From Microbacterium sp. CGR2 (GTDB lineage Bacteria; Actinomycetota; Actinomycetes; Actinomycetales; Microbacteriaceae), in contig NZ_RBHX01000002.1 of the NCBI RefSeq assembly GCF_003626735.1, forward strand, positions 207,420-271,419: DNA of 64,000 nucleotides, in the 5' to 3' direction. The number at the start of each line of letters is the position of its first letter. Position 1 is the first letter of the stretch. The notes under the pieces were generated by a model. That model was not told the DNA's origin and made no database searches. It saw nothing but the letters and a program-made list of their open reading frames with translations. Shown piece after piece: positions 17,024 to 24,452 of this stretch. The translations under genes were made by a program, and so were the position numbers.

Positions 17024-17953
17024 TTACGGGAGCCGGTGCCCGGCCGCCCGGAAGAGCTCGTACCATTCGGCGCGCGTCAGCTCGATGTCGGCGCCGACCG
17101 CCGCATCGCGCACGCGCTCGGGGGTGGTCGTGCCGAGAACCACCTGCATCTGCGCGGGGTGCCGCGTGATCCACGCGGTCGCGATGGCGATCGGGGCGAC
17201 GTCGTACGCTGCGGCCAGCCGGTCGATGACCGTGTTGAGCTCGGCGTATTCCGGGTTGTCGAGGAAGACGCCGGTGAAGAAGCCGCCCTGGAACGGTGAC
17301 CACGCCTGAAGGGTGATCTTGTTGATGCGGCAGTACTCCACGATGCCCCCGCCGTCCCGCACGACGCTCTGCTCACTGCCCGCCATGTTCGCGGCGATCG
17401 GCTGCGCGATGATCGGGGCGTGCGTGATCGACAGCTGCACCTGGTTGGCGACGAGTGGTTGGCGCACCGCTGTGCGGAGGAGGTCGATCTGCCGGGGCGT
17501 GTGATTCGAGACGCCGAACGCTCGGACCTTTCCGGCGGCCTCGAGTTCATCGAACGCGCGAGCGACCTCCTCCGGTTCGACCAGGGCGTCGGGCCGGTGC
17601 AGCAGAAGAACGTCGATGCGGTCGGTGCCGAGGGCGGCGAGCGAGCCGTCGACCTGCGCGATGATGTGTTCGTACGAGAAGTCGAACATCCCTTGCGACG
17701 GCACGATGCCGCACTTCGTCTGCAGCACGATCTCATCCCGTTCTGCAGCGCTGAGCTTCAACGCCTCCGCGAACCGGGACTCGCAGTGGTGCATGCTGCC
17801 GCCGTAGATGTCGGCATGATCGAAGAAGTCGATGCCCGCCGTCCGCGCAGCAGCGTAGAGATCGCGGATGTGCGCGTCGTCCTTGTCATTGATGCGCATC
17901 ATTCCGGCGACGACGGCGGGGGCGGTGGCGGATCCGAACGGCACTGTCTTCAT
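17024..17953 (-). CDS. Aldo/keto reductase (YdhF-like)
   Basis: 309 residues from the ATG at 17953 (MKTVPFGSATAPAVV). The catalytic tetrad is visible: Asp45 and Tyr50 in FFDHADIYGG, Lys80 in QTKCG and His119 in LLHRPD. NAD(P)H-binding features VVLGTTTPERV are near the C-terminus. The family reduces aldehydes and ketones with NADPH; no specific substrate can be named. It lies 19 bp downstream of a small HTH gene on the same strand and may be co-transcribed with it. Confidence 0.92.
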   Translation of the reverse strand: MKTVPFGSATAPAVVAGMMRINDKDDAHIRDLYAAARTAGIDFFDHADIYGGSMHHCESRFAEALKLSAAERDEIVLQTKCGIVPSQGMFDFSYEHIIAQVDGSLAALGTDRIDVLLLHRPDALVEPEEVARAFDELEAAGKVRAFGVSNHTPRQIDLLRTAVRQPLVANQVQLSITHAPIIAQPIAANMAGSEQSVVRDGGGIVEYCRINKITLQAWSPFQGGFFTGVFLDNPEYAELNTVIDRLAAAYDVAPIAIATAWITRHPAQMQVVLGTTTPERVRDAAVGADIELTRAEWYELFRAAGHRLP

Positions 17954-17972
17954 GCCGTACACGCTATCGCCC

Positions 17973-18218
17973 TCATTGACGCGGTGGTGTCGATTCGGGC
18001 GCGGGGGGAGCGGGCACCAGAGCGGCGACCGGGATGCAGAGGGCCACGGCGATCTTCGCCAGGTCGACGACCGTGAAGTCGGCTTCTGCTCGCAGCAGCG
18101 CTTCGAGCCGCGGCGAGTCCTCTCCGATCCGATCCGCGAGCCATCCCACCGACTTTCCCGCCCGTCCGAGTTCCGCACGCACCGCCTGCGACACCAGATG
18201 ACGCTCATTCGTCCCCAT
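17973..18218 (-). CDS. Small XRE-like helix-turn-helix protein
   Basis: 81 residues from the ATG at 18218 (MGTNERHLVSQAVRAELG). A single HTH of the Cro/C1 type spans about residues 5-60 (SVGWLADRIGEDSPRLEALLRAEADFT, in parts), with a Pro-rich tail. Probably a DNA-binding regulator. It is divergent from a second HTH gene 94 bp away and is followed by the aldo/keto reductase. The two HTH proteins share a similar size of DNA-binding domain and may bind the same intergenic region (inference). Confidence 0.65.
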   Translation of the reverse strand: MGTNERHLVSQAVRAELGRAGKSVGWLADRIGEDSPRLEALLRAEADFTVVDLAKIAVALCIPVAALVPAPPAPESTPPRQ

Positions 18219-18275
18219 CCGTCGACAGTACACGCTCACCTGGCGCCATTCCAACTTCGAGCGAACCGATATGAC

Positions 18276-18300
18276 AGCATCTTGGCTTCACAGCGATGCT
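18276..18300. promoter_or_regulatory. Candidate operator between divergent HTH genes
   Basis: Inverted repeat AGCATC (18276-18281) and GATGCT (18295-18300), 13 bp apart, ending 12 bp before the ATG of the plus-strand HTH gene. The 94 bp gap must hold promoters for both directions. Short arms make chance occurrence possible. Confidence 0.3.
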
Positions 18301-18312
18301 ATGGTGAGCCGG

Positions 18313-18690
18313 ATGAAGACATCTGCCGAGCATTTCAACGCCGTCGTGGGCAGTCAGCTGCGCGCGGAGATCGCTGCGGCGCGAAGCAGCATCGCGGCGA
18401 TGGCGAGGACCATCGGGATCGCCCGCAGTGCACTCGACAACTACGTCACCGGCAAGCGGGCCATCCCCGTGCCCATCGTCTACGCGGTGTGCACGGCTCT
18501 CGATCTCGAACCGCACGTTCTCATCGCACGGGCCGAGGAACGGCTCCACGCTGACGGTGGCGAGCGTTCCGCCAGAGTCACCCCGCTTCGGCGTACGCCC
18601 GATGTCTCCGGTCCACGCGAAGATGTCAAAGAGGTCGCTTTCGAATCGCGCCTCCACCACGACGCCGACACCGACGACCTGTACGACTGA
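18313..18690 (+). CDS. XRE-like helix-turn-helix regulator paired with ImmA/IrrE peptidase
   Basis: 125 residues from the ATG at 18313; in-frame ATGs at 18271 and 18301 are alternatives. HTH at about residues 5-65, with SIAAMARTIGIARSALDNY as recognition region and a following helix (VPIVYAVCTALDLEPHVLI). The C-terminal half is hydrophilic and ends in an acidic DADTDDLYD tail, perhaps the cleavage or interaction region. It lies 8 bp before an ImmA/IrrE metallopeptidase gene. In ICE and phage systems such pairs work as repressor plus anti-repressor protease (known for ImmR/ImmA); the same logic is likely here. Confidence 0.75.
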   Translation: MKTSAEHFNAVVGSQLRAEIAAARSSIAAMARTIGIARSALDNYVTGKRAIPVPIVYAVCTALDLEPHVLIARAEERLHADGGERSARVTPLRRTPDVSGPREDVKEVAFESRLHHDADTDDLYD

Positions 18691-18698
18691 GAGAATCC

Positions 18699-19085
18699 AT
18701 GCACCTGCTCCTCCGCCTCGCCGAGGAGCACAGTGTGCGCGTCGTCGAGCGGACGGGCGCGACGCGCGGTGGGTTCGATCCGACGACCGGCACGATCAGG
18801 GTTCAGCCCGGCATGAGCGCCCGCACCACGCGCAGCGTCTTGGCCCATGAGTTGGCGCACGCCGTTCTCGGACACGCTCCGGCGACGTCGCCGGCCGTTC
18901 GCGAACAGCAGGAGAGGCAGGCCGACGAGTGGGCGGCCCGACTGCTGATCAGCCCGCGCGCCTATGCCCAGGCTGAAGACCTGCGGGGGCCGCATCTGGC
19001 GAGCCTCGCCTTCGAACTCGACGTCACGATCGAACTCGTCGTCGCGTATCAGCGGCGGCTTCAGACCGAGCTGCTCGCTGGTTGA
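18699..19085 (+). CDS. ImmA/IrrE family metallo-endopeptidase
   Basis: 128 residues, a minimal ImmA/IrrE domain. The zinc motif HELAHAVLGH has His50, Glu51 and His54. RQADEWAARLLIS (74-86) supplies the acidic third ligand, as in COG2856 proteins. There is no signal peptide or membrane segment, so it is cytoplasmic. The family cleaves a partner XRE repressor on a stress or cell-cell signal; the partner is probably the HTH protein 8 bp upstream. Nothing nearby looks like an integrase or phage gene, so this is not an obvious mobile-element remnant. Confidence 0.88.
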   Translation: MHLLLRLAEEHSVRVVERTGATRGGFDPTTGTIRVQPGMSARTTRSVLAHELAHAVLGHAPATSPAVREQQERQADEWAARLLISPRAYAQAEDLRGPHLASLAFELDVTIELVVAYQRRLQTELLAG

Positions 19086-19093
19086 ATGGTTCG

Positions 19094-19696
19094 ATGGCCT
19101 TTCTCGTCTCCCCCGCCCCCGTCACCCTCACCGGACGATTGGTCGAGCTCCGCCCGCTCGATCGGTCGCACATCGACGGCCTGGTGGATGCCGTGCAGGA
19201 GGGCGATCTGTGGAAGACCGCGTGGTACACGTCGGTTCCGTCGCCCGACGGCGTCGCTGCCGAGGTCGATCGTCGGATCGGCCTCATCGACAAGGGCGAG
19301 ATGGTGCCGTTCACGGCGTTCGACCCGTCGGGACGAGTCCTCGGGCTGACGTCGTACTACGACTTCGCCGCCGACGTGCCCCGACTGCACATCGGGTACA
19401 CCTGGAACCGTCCGTCGGCACACGGCACGGGAACCAATGCCGAGTCGAAACTTCTGCTGCTCGCCCACGCATTCGAGACGCTCGGCGTCTTCCGAGTCGG
19501 CCTGACGACGCAGTGGGTGAACTTCCAGTCGCGTGCGGCGATCGAACGCCTCGGCGCCAAACAAGACGGCGTGATGCGTGCGATCAGTCGCTACCGCAAC
19601 GGTGCGCTGCGAGACAGCGTCGAATTCTCCATCATCGAACCGGAGTGGCCGGCGGTGAAGGCGAACCTCGAAGCGCGGCTGGCGCGACGGCGCTGA
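19094..19696 (+). CDS. GNAT family N-acetyltransferase (RimJ/RimL-like)
   Basis: 200 residues from the ATG at 19094; an upstream TTG at 19082 is in frame but overlaps the peptidase stop. The fold starts LTGRLVELRPLDRSHIDGLV, typical of the RimJ/RimL subgroup. It continues with a central IGYTWNRPSAHGTGTNAESK, where the acetyl-CoA pyrophosphate loop (R/Q-x-x-G-x-G/A) appears as HGTGTNAE, and ends RVGLTTQWVNFQSRAAIERLGA. It transfers an acetyl group to a protein N-terminus or small amine; target unknown. It follows the ImmA gene by 8 bp and may be in the same transcript. Confidence 0.85.
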   Translation: MAFLVSPAPVTLTGRLVELRPLDRSHIDGLVDAVQEGDLWKTAWYTSVPSPDGVAAEVDRRIGLIDKGEMVPFTAFDPSGRVLGLTSYYDFAADVPRLHIGYTWNRPSAHGTGTNAESKLLLLAHAFETLGVFRVGLTTQWVNFQSRAAIERLGAKQDGVMRAISRYRNGALRDSVEFSIIEPEWPAVKANLEARLARRR

Positions 19697-19710
19697 CTAC
19701 TCGGCGGCGA

Positions 19711-19914
19711 CTACTCGGTGGCGCTGCCCGACCAGTTGTCCTTGCGTCGCGTGGCCGAGCCGCTCGCCCGCATGACCCAGGCCAGCGAGAGCATCGTGAC
19801 GAGAAGGCCCGCCACGAAGACGATCGCCTGGAAGTCTTCCAGCGACTGGGCGAGTGCCATGACCCAGATCCCACCGAGGAAGAGAACCAGGAAGAAGAGG
19901 AAGCTGAGGATCAC
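19711..19914 (-). CDS. Small two-helix membrane protein, function unknown
   Basis: 67 residues from the GTG at 19914, with AGGAG just upstream. Two hydrophobic segments, about residues 2-21 and 29-47, are separated by a short polar QSLEDFQ loop. A basic, Ser-rich tail (TRRKDNWSGSATE) follows, and positive charge suggests a cytoplasmic C-terminus. I do not recognise a family. Coding is supported by the good ribosome site and by the amphipathic layout, not by homology. Convergent with the GNAT gene (14 bp gap). Confidence 0.65.
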   Translation of the reverse strand: MILSFLFFLVLFLGGIWVMALAQSLEDFQAIVFVAGLLVTMLSLAWVMRASGSATRRKDNWSGSATE

Positions 19915-20032
19915 GGGATCTCCTGTCGTAACGGCCGTGTTCCAGCGTACCGCCCACGCACGCCGCTAGCGCACGGTCGGGCCGCGCGAAACCCCCTGGG
20001 CGAAGCGCCGAGCGGTGTGGTTGCGTCGGATC

Positions 20033-20644
20033 ATGAACGCTCCGCTTACTGCTCTCGCGATCTCCTGCACCCTCAAACCCACCCCCGCGGAGTCGAGTTC
20101 GGACCTTCTCGCCTCGCAGATCCTCACCGCTCTGGCCGGCCACGGCGTCACCGGTGACGTCGTGCGGGCCGTGGATCACACCATCAGCCCCGGCGTCCAG
20201 AAGGACATGGGCGGTGACGACGAGTGGCCGAGCATCCGTCGTCGGATCCTGGATGCCGACATCCTCGTGTTCGTCACCCCGACGTGGATGGGTCAGCACT
20301 CGAGCGTCGCCCAGCGGGTGCTCGAGCGTCTCGACGCCGAGCTGGGCGAGACGGATGCCAGCGGCAAGCTCACGCTGTTCGACAAGGTGGCCATCGCCGG
20401 CATCGTCGGCAACGAAGACGGTGCCCATCACATCGCGGCGATCCTGTTCCAGGCGCTCAACGACGTCGGCTTCACGATTCCTGCACAGTCGTCGGTGTAC
20501 TGGAACGGCGAGGCCATGCAGGGGGTCGACTACAAGGACCTGGATGAGGTGCCGGAGACGGTGGCGGCAGCGACCGCGACGGCCACCCGGAACGCCGCGC
20601 ATCTCGCCCGGGTGCTGCGCAACCAGAGATATCCGGTTGGCTGA
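20033..20644 (+). CDS. Flavodoxin-like / NADPH-dependent FMN reductase family protein
   Basis: 203 residues from the ATG at 20033 (MNAPLTALAISCTLKP). The fold is flavodoxin-like: a first strand and phosphate loop (SCTLKPTPAESSS), a second aromatic loop TPTWMGQHSS that would stack on FMN, and a third IAGIVGNEDGAHH. The family uses FMN to reduce quinones, metals or other small acceptors, or takes the flavin itself as substrate. Specific role unknown. It stands alone and is convergent with the epimerase gene (4 bp gap). Confidence 0.85.
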   Translation: MNAPLTALAISCTLKPTPAESSSDLLASQILTALAGHGVTGDVVRAVDHTISPGVQKDMGGDDEWPSIRRRILDADILVFVTPTWMGQHSSVAQRVLERLDAELGETDASGKLTLFDKVAIAGIVGNEDGAHHIAAILFQALNDVGFTIPAQSSVYWNGEAMQGVDYKDLDEVPETVAAATATATRNAAHLARVLRNQRYPVG

Positions 20645-20648
20645 GCGG

Positions 20649-21635
20649 CTAGGCGCTGTCGGACCGGATGAGCTCGTCGAAGAGCGTATTCATCTCAAGG
20701 TCGACGCGCTGCAGTTCCGGGTGGGCGTCGTGCCACTCGATGATCTCCTGTGCCGCGAGGTGCAGCGCGGCGGTGGGGTTGTAGTCGGGAACCAATCGCC
20801 GGATCTTCGTGTTGTCGAACACGACTGAATGCGCCATGTCGCCGGTGAGCTGTCCCGCGCGATCGGGTGCCGCCCTCTCGAACGCGGCGCTGGTGGCGTA
20901 TCGCAGCTTCGGCTCCGCTCCGGCCGCGAGTCCGAGGATCGAGTAGATCTCGTTCCAGGTGTAGACGAAATCGCTCGTGATCTGGAACGTGTCGCCATAG
21001 GCGAGGGGGTTCCCGAGGAGACCGACGAATCCCACCGCGAAATCGCTCGCATGCGTGAGGGTCCACAGCGATGTCCCGTCGCCGTGCACGACGATCTCCT
21101 CACCTCGACGGATACGATCGATCGCCGTCCAACCTCCGAATGCCGGGATCGTCCACTTGTCATACGTGTGAGAGGGGCGCAGCACCGTCACCGGGAAGTT
21201 TCGGTCACGGTATGCGGTGGCGAGCAGTTCCTCGCAGGCGATCTTGTCGCGCGAGTACTGCCAGTACGGGTTGCGCAGCGGCGTCGACTCGGTGATCGGC
21301 AGGCGCGCCACCGGCTTCTGGTACGCCGAGGCGGAACTGATGAAGACGTACTGGCCCGTCCGCCCGTCGAAGCGGTCGAGGTCGCGGCGCACCTGGTCGG
21401 ACGTGAACGCGATCATGTCCGCGACGACATCGAACTCGCGGCCGGCCAGGACGGCGTCGACGGCGGCAGCATCCGCGATGTCGGCGGTCAGAACCTCGAC
21501 ACCGTCAGCGGGCGGTCGCGCAGACCGGCCCCGGTTCAGCAGCGTGACCTCCATCCCGCGCTCCGCGGCGAGCGCACTCGCGGCCGAGGAGATGATGCCG
21601 GTGCCACCGATGAACAGAACCTTCGTCGCTGTCAT
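20649..21635 (-). CDS. NAD-dependent epimerase/dehydratase family protein
   Basis: 328 residues. N-terminal Rossmann motif FIGGTGIISSAASALAAERG (a GxxGxxS variant) and the SDR catalytic Ser near FISSASAYQKPV. YWQYSRDK replaces the usual YxxxK by Tyr-Ser-Arg-Asp-Lys, which keeps Tyr and Lys in place. HASDFAVGFVGLL and FQITSDFVYTWNEIY are the substrate-side motifs seen in atypical extended SDRs. Probably acts on a sugar or nucleotide-sugar derivative. It starts 9 bp after a MarR gene on the same strand. Confidence 0.85.
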   Translation of the reverse strand: MTATKVLFIGGTGIISSAASALAAERGMEVTLLNRGRSARPPADGVEVLTADIADAAAVDAVLAGREFDVVADMIAFTSDQVRRDLDRFDGRTGQYVFISSASAYQKPVARLPITESTPLRNPYWQYSRDKIACEELLATAYRDRNFPVTVLRPSHTYDKWTIPAFGGWTAIDRIRRGEEIVVHGDGTSLWTLTHASDFAVGFVGLLGNPLAYGDTFQITSDFVYTWNEIYSILGLAAGAEPKLRYATSAAFERAAPDRAGQLTGDMAHSVVFDNTKIRRLVPDYNPTAALHLAAQEIIEWHDAHPELQRVDLEMNTLFDELIRSDSA

Positions 21636-21644
21636 GGGAGCACT

Positions 21645-22157
21645 CTATCGAGGCGAGTCCGCCTCAGGGCGTTCATCGCCGAACGCGGCGAGCAGCTCGG
21701 CGAAGTGGTCGAGGTCTTCAGCGGTCCAGCGGCGCAGCCGCTCCCCCAGGCGCGCCTCATAGCGCGAGCGGGCGAGTGCCACGCGCTCCTGCGCGAGCTC
21801 GGTCGCCACCAGGACGCGCGCCCTGCGGTCGCTCGGGTCAGGGACGCTTTCGACGAGTCCCAGCTGCTCGAGCTGGCGCACGTGGCGGCTGACAGCCGTT
21901 TTGTCCGTCTGCAGGCGATCGATGATCGCTCCGGCGGAGGTCGCCTTGCCGGTGGCGATCGACGTGAGCACCTGGTAGCCGAGCGGCTGAAGATCGGGAT
22001 GCACCGTCGTCGCGGCTTCCCGCCAGCTGACCCGGATGCGGGCGAAGAGTCGCCCGAGCTCGTGTTCGACGCGGGATACCGCCGCATCGAGATCGATGGT
22101 CTCGGTCGCAGCGGCGGGCGCGCCCGTGGGGGCGGGTTCGTCGGACGAGGCGCTCAT
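21645..22157 (-). CDS. MarR family transcriptional regulator (first of two)
   Basis: 170 residues from the ATG at 22157 (MSASSDEPAPTG). After a flexible Ala/Pro-rich 25-residue lead, the winged helix covers about residues 60-125 (GAIIDRLQTDKTAVSRHVRQLEQLGLVESV, in parts) with the wing SDRRARVLVAT. It is a paralogue of the MarR protein encoded 56 bp upstream; both share the xDKxAxSRxVRxLExLGLxES core. The hairpin between them separates it from the exporter operon. It probably forms a unit with the downstream epimerase. Confidence 0.88.
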   Translation of the reverse strand: MSASSDEPAPTGAPAAATETIDLDAAVSRVEHELGRLFARIRVSWREAATTVHPDLQPLGYQVLTSIATGKATSAGAIIDRLQTDKTAVSRHVRQLEQLGLVESVPDPSDRRARVLVATELAQERVALARSRYEARLGERLRRWTAEDLDHFAELLAAFGDERPEADSPR

Positions 22158-22174
22158 GATCGCCAGCTTACGGC

Positions 22175-22210
22175 GAAGCCCCGCCGCCGGAGTTCCGGTG
22201 GCGGGGCTTC
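22175..22210 (-). terminator. Hairpin terminator after the MarR/exporter operon
   Basis: Near-perfect 16 bp stem (15 of 16 pairs) with a 4 nt AGTT loop: GAAGCCCCGCCGCCGG and CCGGTGGCGGGGCTTC. It begins 3 bp past the stop at 22213 and ends before the next MarR start. No U-tract follows on the minus strand, so it may be a strong-stem terminator of the GC-rich type or an attenuator with partial read-through into the second MarR gene. Confidence 0.7.
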
Positions 22211-22212
22211 GA

Positions 22213-22665
22213 TCAGATCTCGGAGAGGAGCCGGAAGACCTTGGATGCTGTGCGGATCTCATCCGGTGTCAGCTCGTCCACGACGGTGCGCAGGCGGACG
22301 CTGTAATCCTGCCGCAGCACGGTGAGCGCCTCACGAGCCGCAGGTGTCACCGTCAGCACCCTGAGTCGTCCGTCACGCTCGTCCGGGCGCGACTCCAGCA
22401 GCCCCAGCTCTTCGAGCATCCGCACCTGCCGACTGATGGCCGACTTGTCCATCTCGAAGCGTTCAGCGAGCTCGTGGGCGCTCGCCGTTCCGTCACGATC
22501 GATGAAGGTCAGCAGCTTGTAGCCGCCCACCTGCAACTCCGGGTCGATGCGCGCCGCCGACTCCTTCCAGAGCGTCCGCGTCCGCGCGAAGATGAGGTTC
22601 AGATGCATCTGGAGGTCGGCGAGTGCGCCGTCGGCATCCGGAGACGTGATCTCGGTCGTGGTCAC
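22213..22665 (-). CDS. MarR family transcriptional regulator, co-encoded with DHA2 exporter
   Basis: 150 residues. Winged helix with recognition region ELAERFEMDKSAISRQVRML and wing DGRLRVLTVT. Its start is 1 bp beyond the exporter stop, so it is cotranscribed with it. The promoter of this operon carries two palindromes that look like MarR sites, making it an autorepressor candidate whose release by a toxic compound would induce the pump. The ligand cannot be read from the sequence. Confidence 0.9.
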   Translation of the reverse strand: MTTTEITSPDADGALADLQMHLNLIFARTRTLWKESAARIDPELQVGGYKLLTFIDRDGTASAHELAERFEMDKSAISRQVRMLEELGLLESRPDERDGRLRVLTVTPAAREALTVLRQDYSVRLRTVVDELTPDEIRTASKVFRLLSEI

Positions 22666-22666
22666 G

Positions 22667-24385
22667 TCAGCGCCCCGACTCCCGCTCTTCGCGCTCGATC
22701 ACGGTCACCGACCCGGTGGCCGGCGATGCCGACTCGCCACGACCGAGGCGGATCGCACCGGTCGAGAGCGAGGCTCCGACCTCCGCCTCCGAGATCTCGA
22801 TCGCCGATTCCTCAGCCTGCTCGCGCAGCTGTTCCGCGGCGTTCTTGGTCGAGAGCGGCTTGTTCCTGATGAACGCGATCGCGATGACGGCGATCACTGC
22901 GAGCGGGATCGCGACGATGAAGGCGTCGGCGATGCCGTGGCCGTAGGCGCCCTCGACGATCGTGCGGATCGTCTCCGGCAGCTGGTTGACCTTCGGGACG
23001 TCACCCGTTGCAAGGTGCTCCAGCGCGCTGACTTCTTCGGGGGTCGTGGGCACGAAGCCGTCGAGCGCGTCAGTGATGTACGACGCGACGCTCGTCGACA
23101 GAAGCGAACCCATGACGGTGACGCCGATGGTTCCGGCGATGGTGCGGAAGAAGTTGACGTTCGACGAGGCCGCACCGAGCTGCTGCGGTGCCGTGTCGTT
23201 CTGCACGATGAGGGTGAGGTTCTGCATGACCATGCCCAAGCCGGCGCCGAGGACGAACATGTAGGTCGCCACGAGCGGGAACGGCGTATCGAAGCGCAAC
23301 GTGGCCATCAGGCTGACGCCGATCGTGGTCAGGACCGAGCCCGTCAGCATCCAGCCCTTCCACTTTCCGAACCGGCTCACCAGCTGGCCGATGATGATCG
23401 ACGCCCCCATCTGTCCGATGATCATCGGGATCGTCATGAGGCCCGATTCGGTGGGCGTGGCGCCACGGGCGAGCTGGAAGTACTGCGCGAGGAACACGGA
23501 CGTCGCGAACATCGAGACGCCGATGGCGATGGATGCGATGACGGACAGCGTGAAGGTGCGGTTGCGGAACAGCGACATCGGCACGATCGGTTCCTTGACG
23601 AAGAACTCGACCGCGATGAATCCGGCGATGGTGACACCCGCGATGACGGCGAGCATGATGCTCGTCGACGAGTCCCACTCGAACTCGCTGCCGCCCATGG
23701 AGACCCAGATGAGCATGGTCGACACGCCGACGGCGAGGAGGACGATGCCGAAGTAGTCGATCGACACCTTGCTGTCGCGCTGCGGCTTCGGCAGGTGCAG
23801 CGTGAACTGCAGCAGCACGAGCGCGACGATCGCGAAGGGCACGCCGACGAAGAAGTTCGCGCGCCAGCCCCACACATCGGTGATGAGTCCGCCGAGCAGG
23901 GGGCCGCCGATGGTGCCGAGGGCCATGATTCCGCCGACGACACCCATGTACTTGCCGCGCTCGCGCGGGGAGATGATGAGCGCGACCGCGATCATCACCA
24001 GCGACATCAGGCCGCCGACGCCGATGCCCTGGATGACGCGAACGGCGATGAGCATGTTCGTGTCCGTCGAGAAGCCCGCGATGACGGTGCCGACGGTGAA
24101 GAGGATGAGCGAGACCTGGACGAGGACCTTGCGGTCGACGAGGTCTGCGAGCTTGCCCCAGATCGGGGTGGAGACTGCCGTCGCGAGAAGGCTCGCGGTG
24201 ATCACCCAGGTGTACTGGGACTGTGTGCCGCCCAGGTCGGCGATGATGACCGGCAGCGAGGTCGACACGACCGTGCCCGAGAGCACAGCGACGAACATGC
24301 CGACGACGAGGCCGGAGATCGCGATGTAGATCTCGCGAGGTGACCGCGTCGCCTCGGTTGTGGAGGAAGATGAAGGGTTTGTCAC
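22667..24385 (-). CDS. DHA2 family MFS multidrug exporter
   Basis: 572 residues from the GTG at 24385, with AGGAG 9 bp upstream. About 14 hydrophobic helices. Family landmarks are WVITASLLATAVSTPIWGKLADLVDRK (motif A region), QGIGVGGLMSLVM, the DHA2 motif C region GIMALGTIGGPLLGGLI, and LTLIVQNDTAPQQLGAASSNVNFFRTIAGTIG. A hydrophilic C-terminal tail of about 70 residues is cytoplasmic. The drug/H+ antiporter-2 family exports cationic or amphipathic toxins using the proton gradient. First gene of an operon with MarR and controlled by a promoter overlapped by two palindromes. Confidence 0.92.
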   Translation of the reverse strand: MTNPSSSSTTEATRSPREIYIAISGLVVGMFVAVLSGTVVSTSLPVIIADLGGTQSQYTWVITASLLATAVSTPIWGKLADLVDRKVLVQVSLILFTVGTVIAGFSTDTNMLIAVRVIQGIGVGGLMSLVMIAVALIISPRERGKYMGVVGGIMALGTIGGPLLGGLITDVWGWRANFFVGVPFAIVALVLLQFTLHLPKPQRDSKVSIDYFGIVLLAVGVSTMLIWVSMGGSEFEWDSSTSIMLAVIAGVTIAGFIAVEFFVKEPIVPMSLFRNRTFTLSVIASIAIGVSMFATSVFLAQYFQLARGATPTESGLMTIPMIIGQMGASIIIGQLVSRFGKWKGWMLTGSVLTTIGVSLMATLRFDTPFPLVATYMFVLGAGLGMVMQNLTLIVQNDTAPQQLGAASSNVNFFRTIAGTIGVTVMGSLLSTSVASYITDALDGFVPTTPEEVSALEHLATGDVPKVNQLPETIRTIVEGAYGHGIADAFIVAIPLAVIAVIAIAFIRNKPLSTKNAAEQLREQAEESAIEISEAEVGASLSTGAIRLGRGESASPATGSVTVIEREERESGR

Positions 24386-24408
24386 GGGGTAAGGCTCCTG
24401 CGTAGAAG

Positions 24409-24452
24409 GTTGACAAGCGTCAACTATACGCCAATGGTTGCGAAAGCGCAAC
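24409..24452 (-). promoter_or_regulatory. Exporter promoter with two MarR-type palindromic operators
   Basis: Read on the minus strand, TTGCGC (24451-24446) and TATAGT (24428-24423) form a -35/-10 pair with a 17 bp spacer, about 38 bp before the GTG. Two palindromes overlie it: GTTGCGAAAGCGCAAC (24437-24452, covering the -35) and GTTGACAAGCGTCAAC (24409-24424, covering the -10 and start site). Both have perfect 6 bp arms and 4 bp centres, with centres 28 bp apart. This is a textbook repressor layout. The MarR protein in the same operon is the likely ligand (inference). Confidence 0.75.

Noticed and set aside
18313..19085. Integrated element (ICE or prophage) based on the XRE-ImmA pair
   Set aside because: No integrase, excisionase, tRNA attachment site, direct-repeat ends or structural genes were found around it, and base composition matches the neighbours.
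22547..24343. 598-codon open frame on the plus strand opposite the DHA2 exporter
   Set aside because: His/Asp/Arg-rich shadow frame; the minus-strand protein has 14 helices and family motifs.
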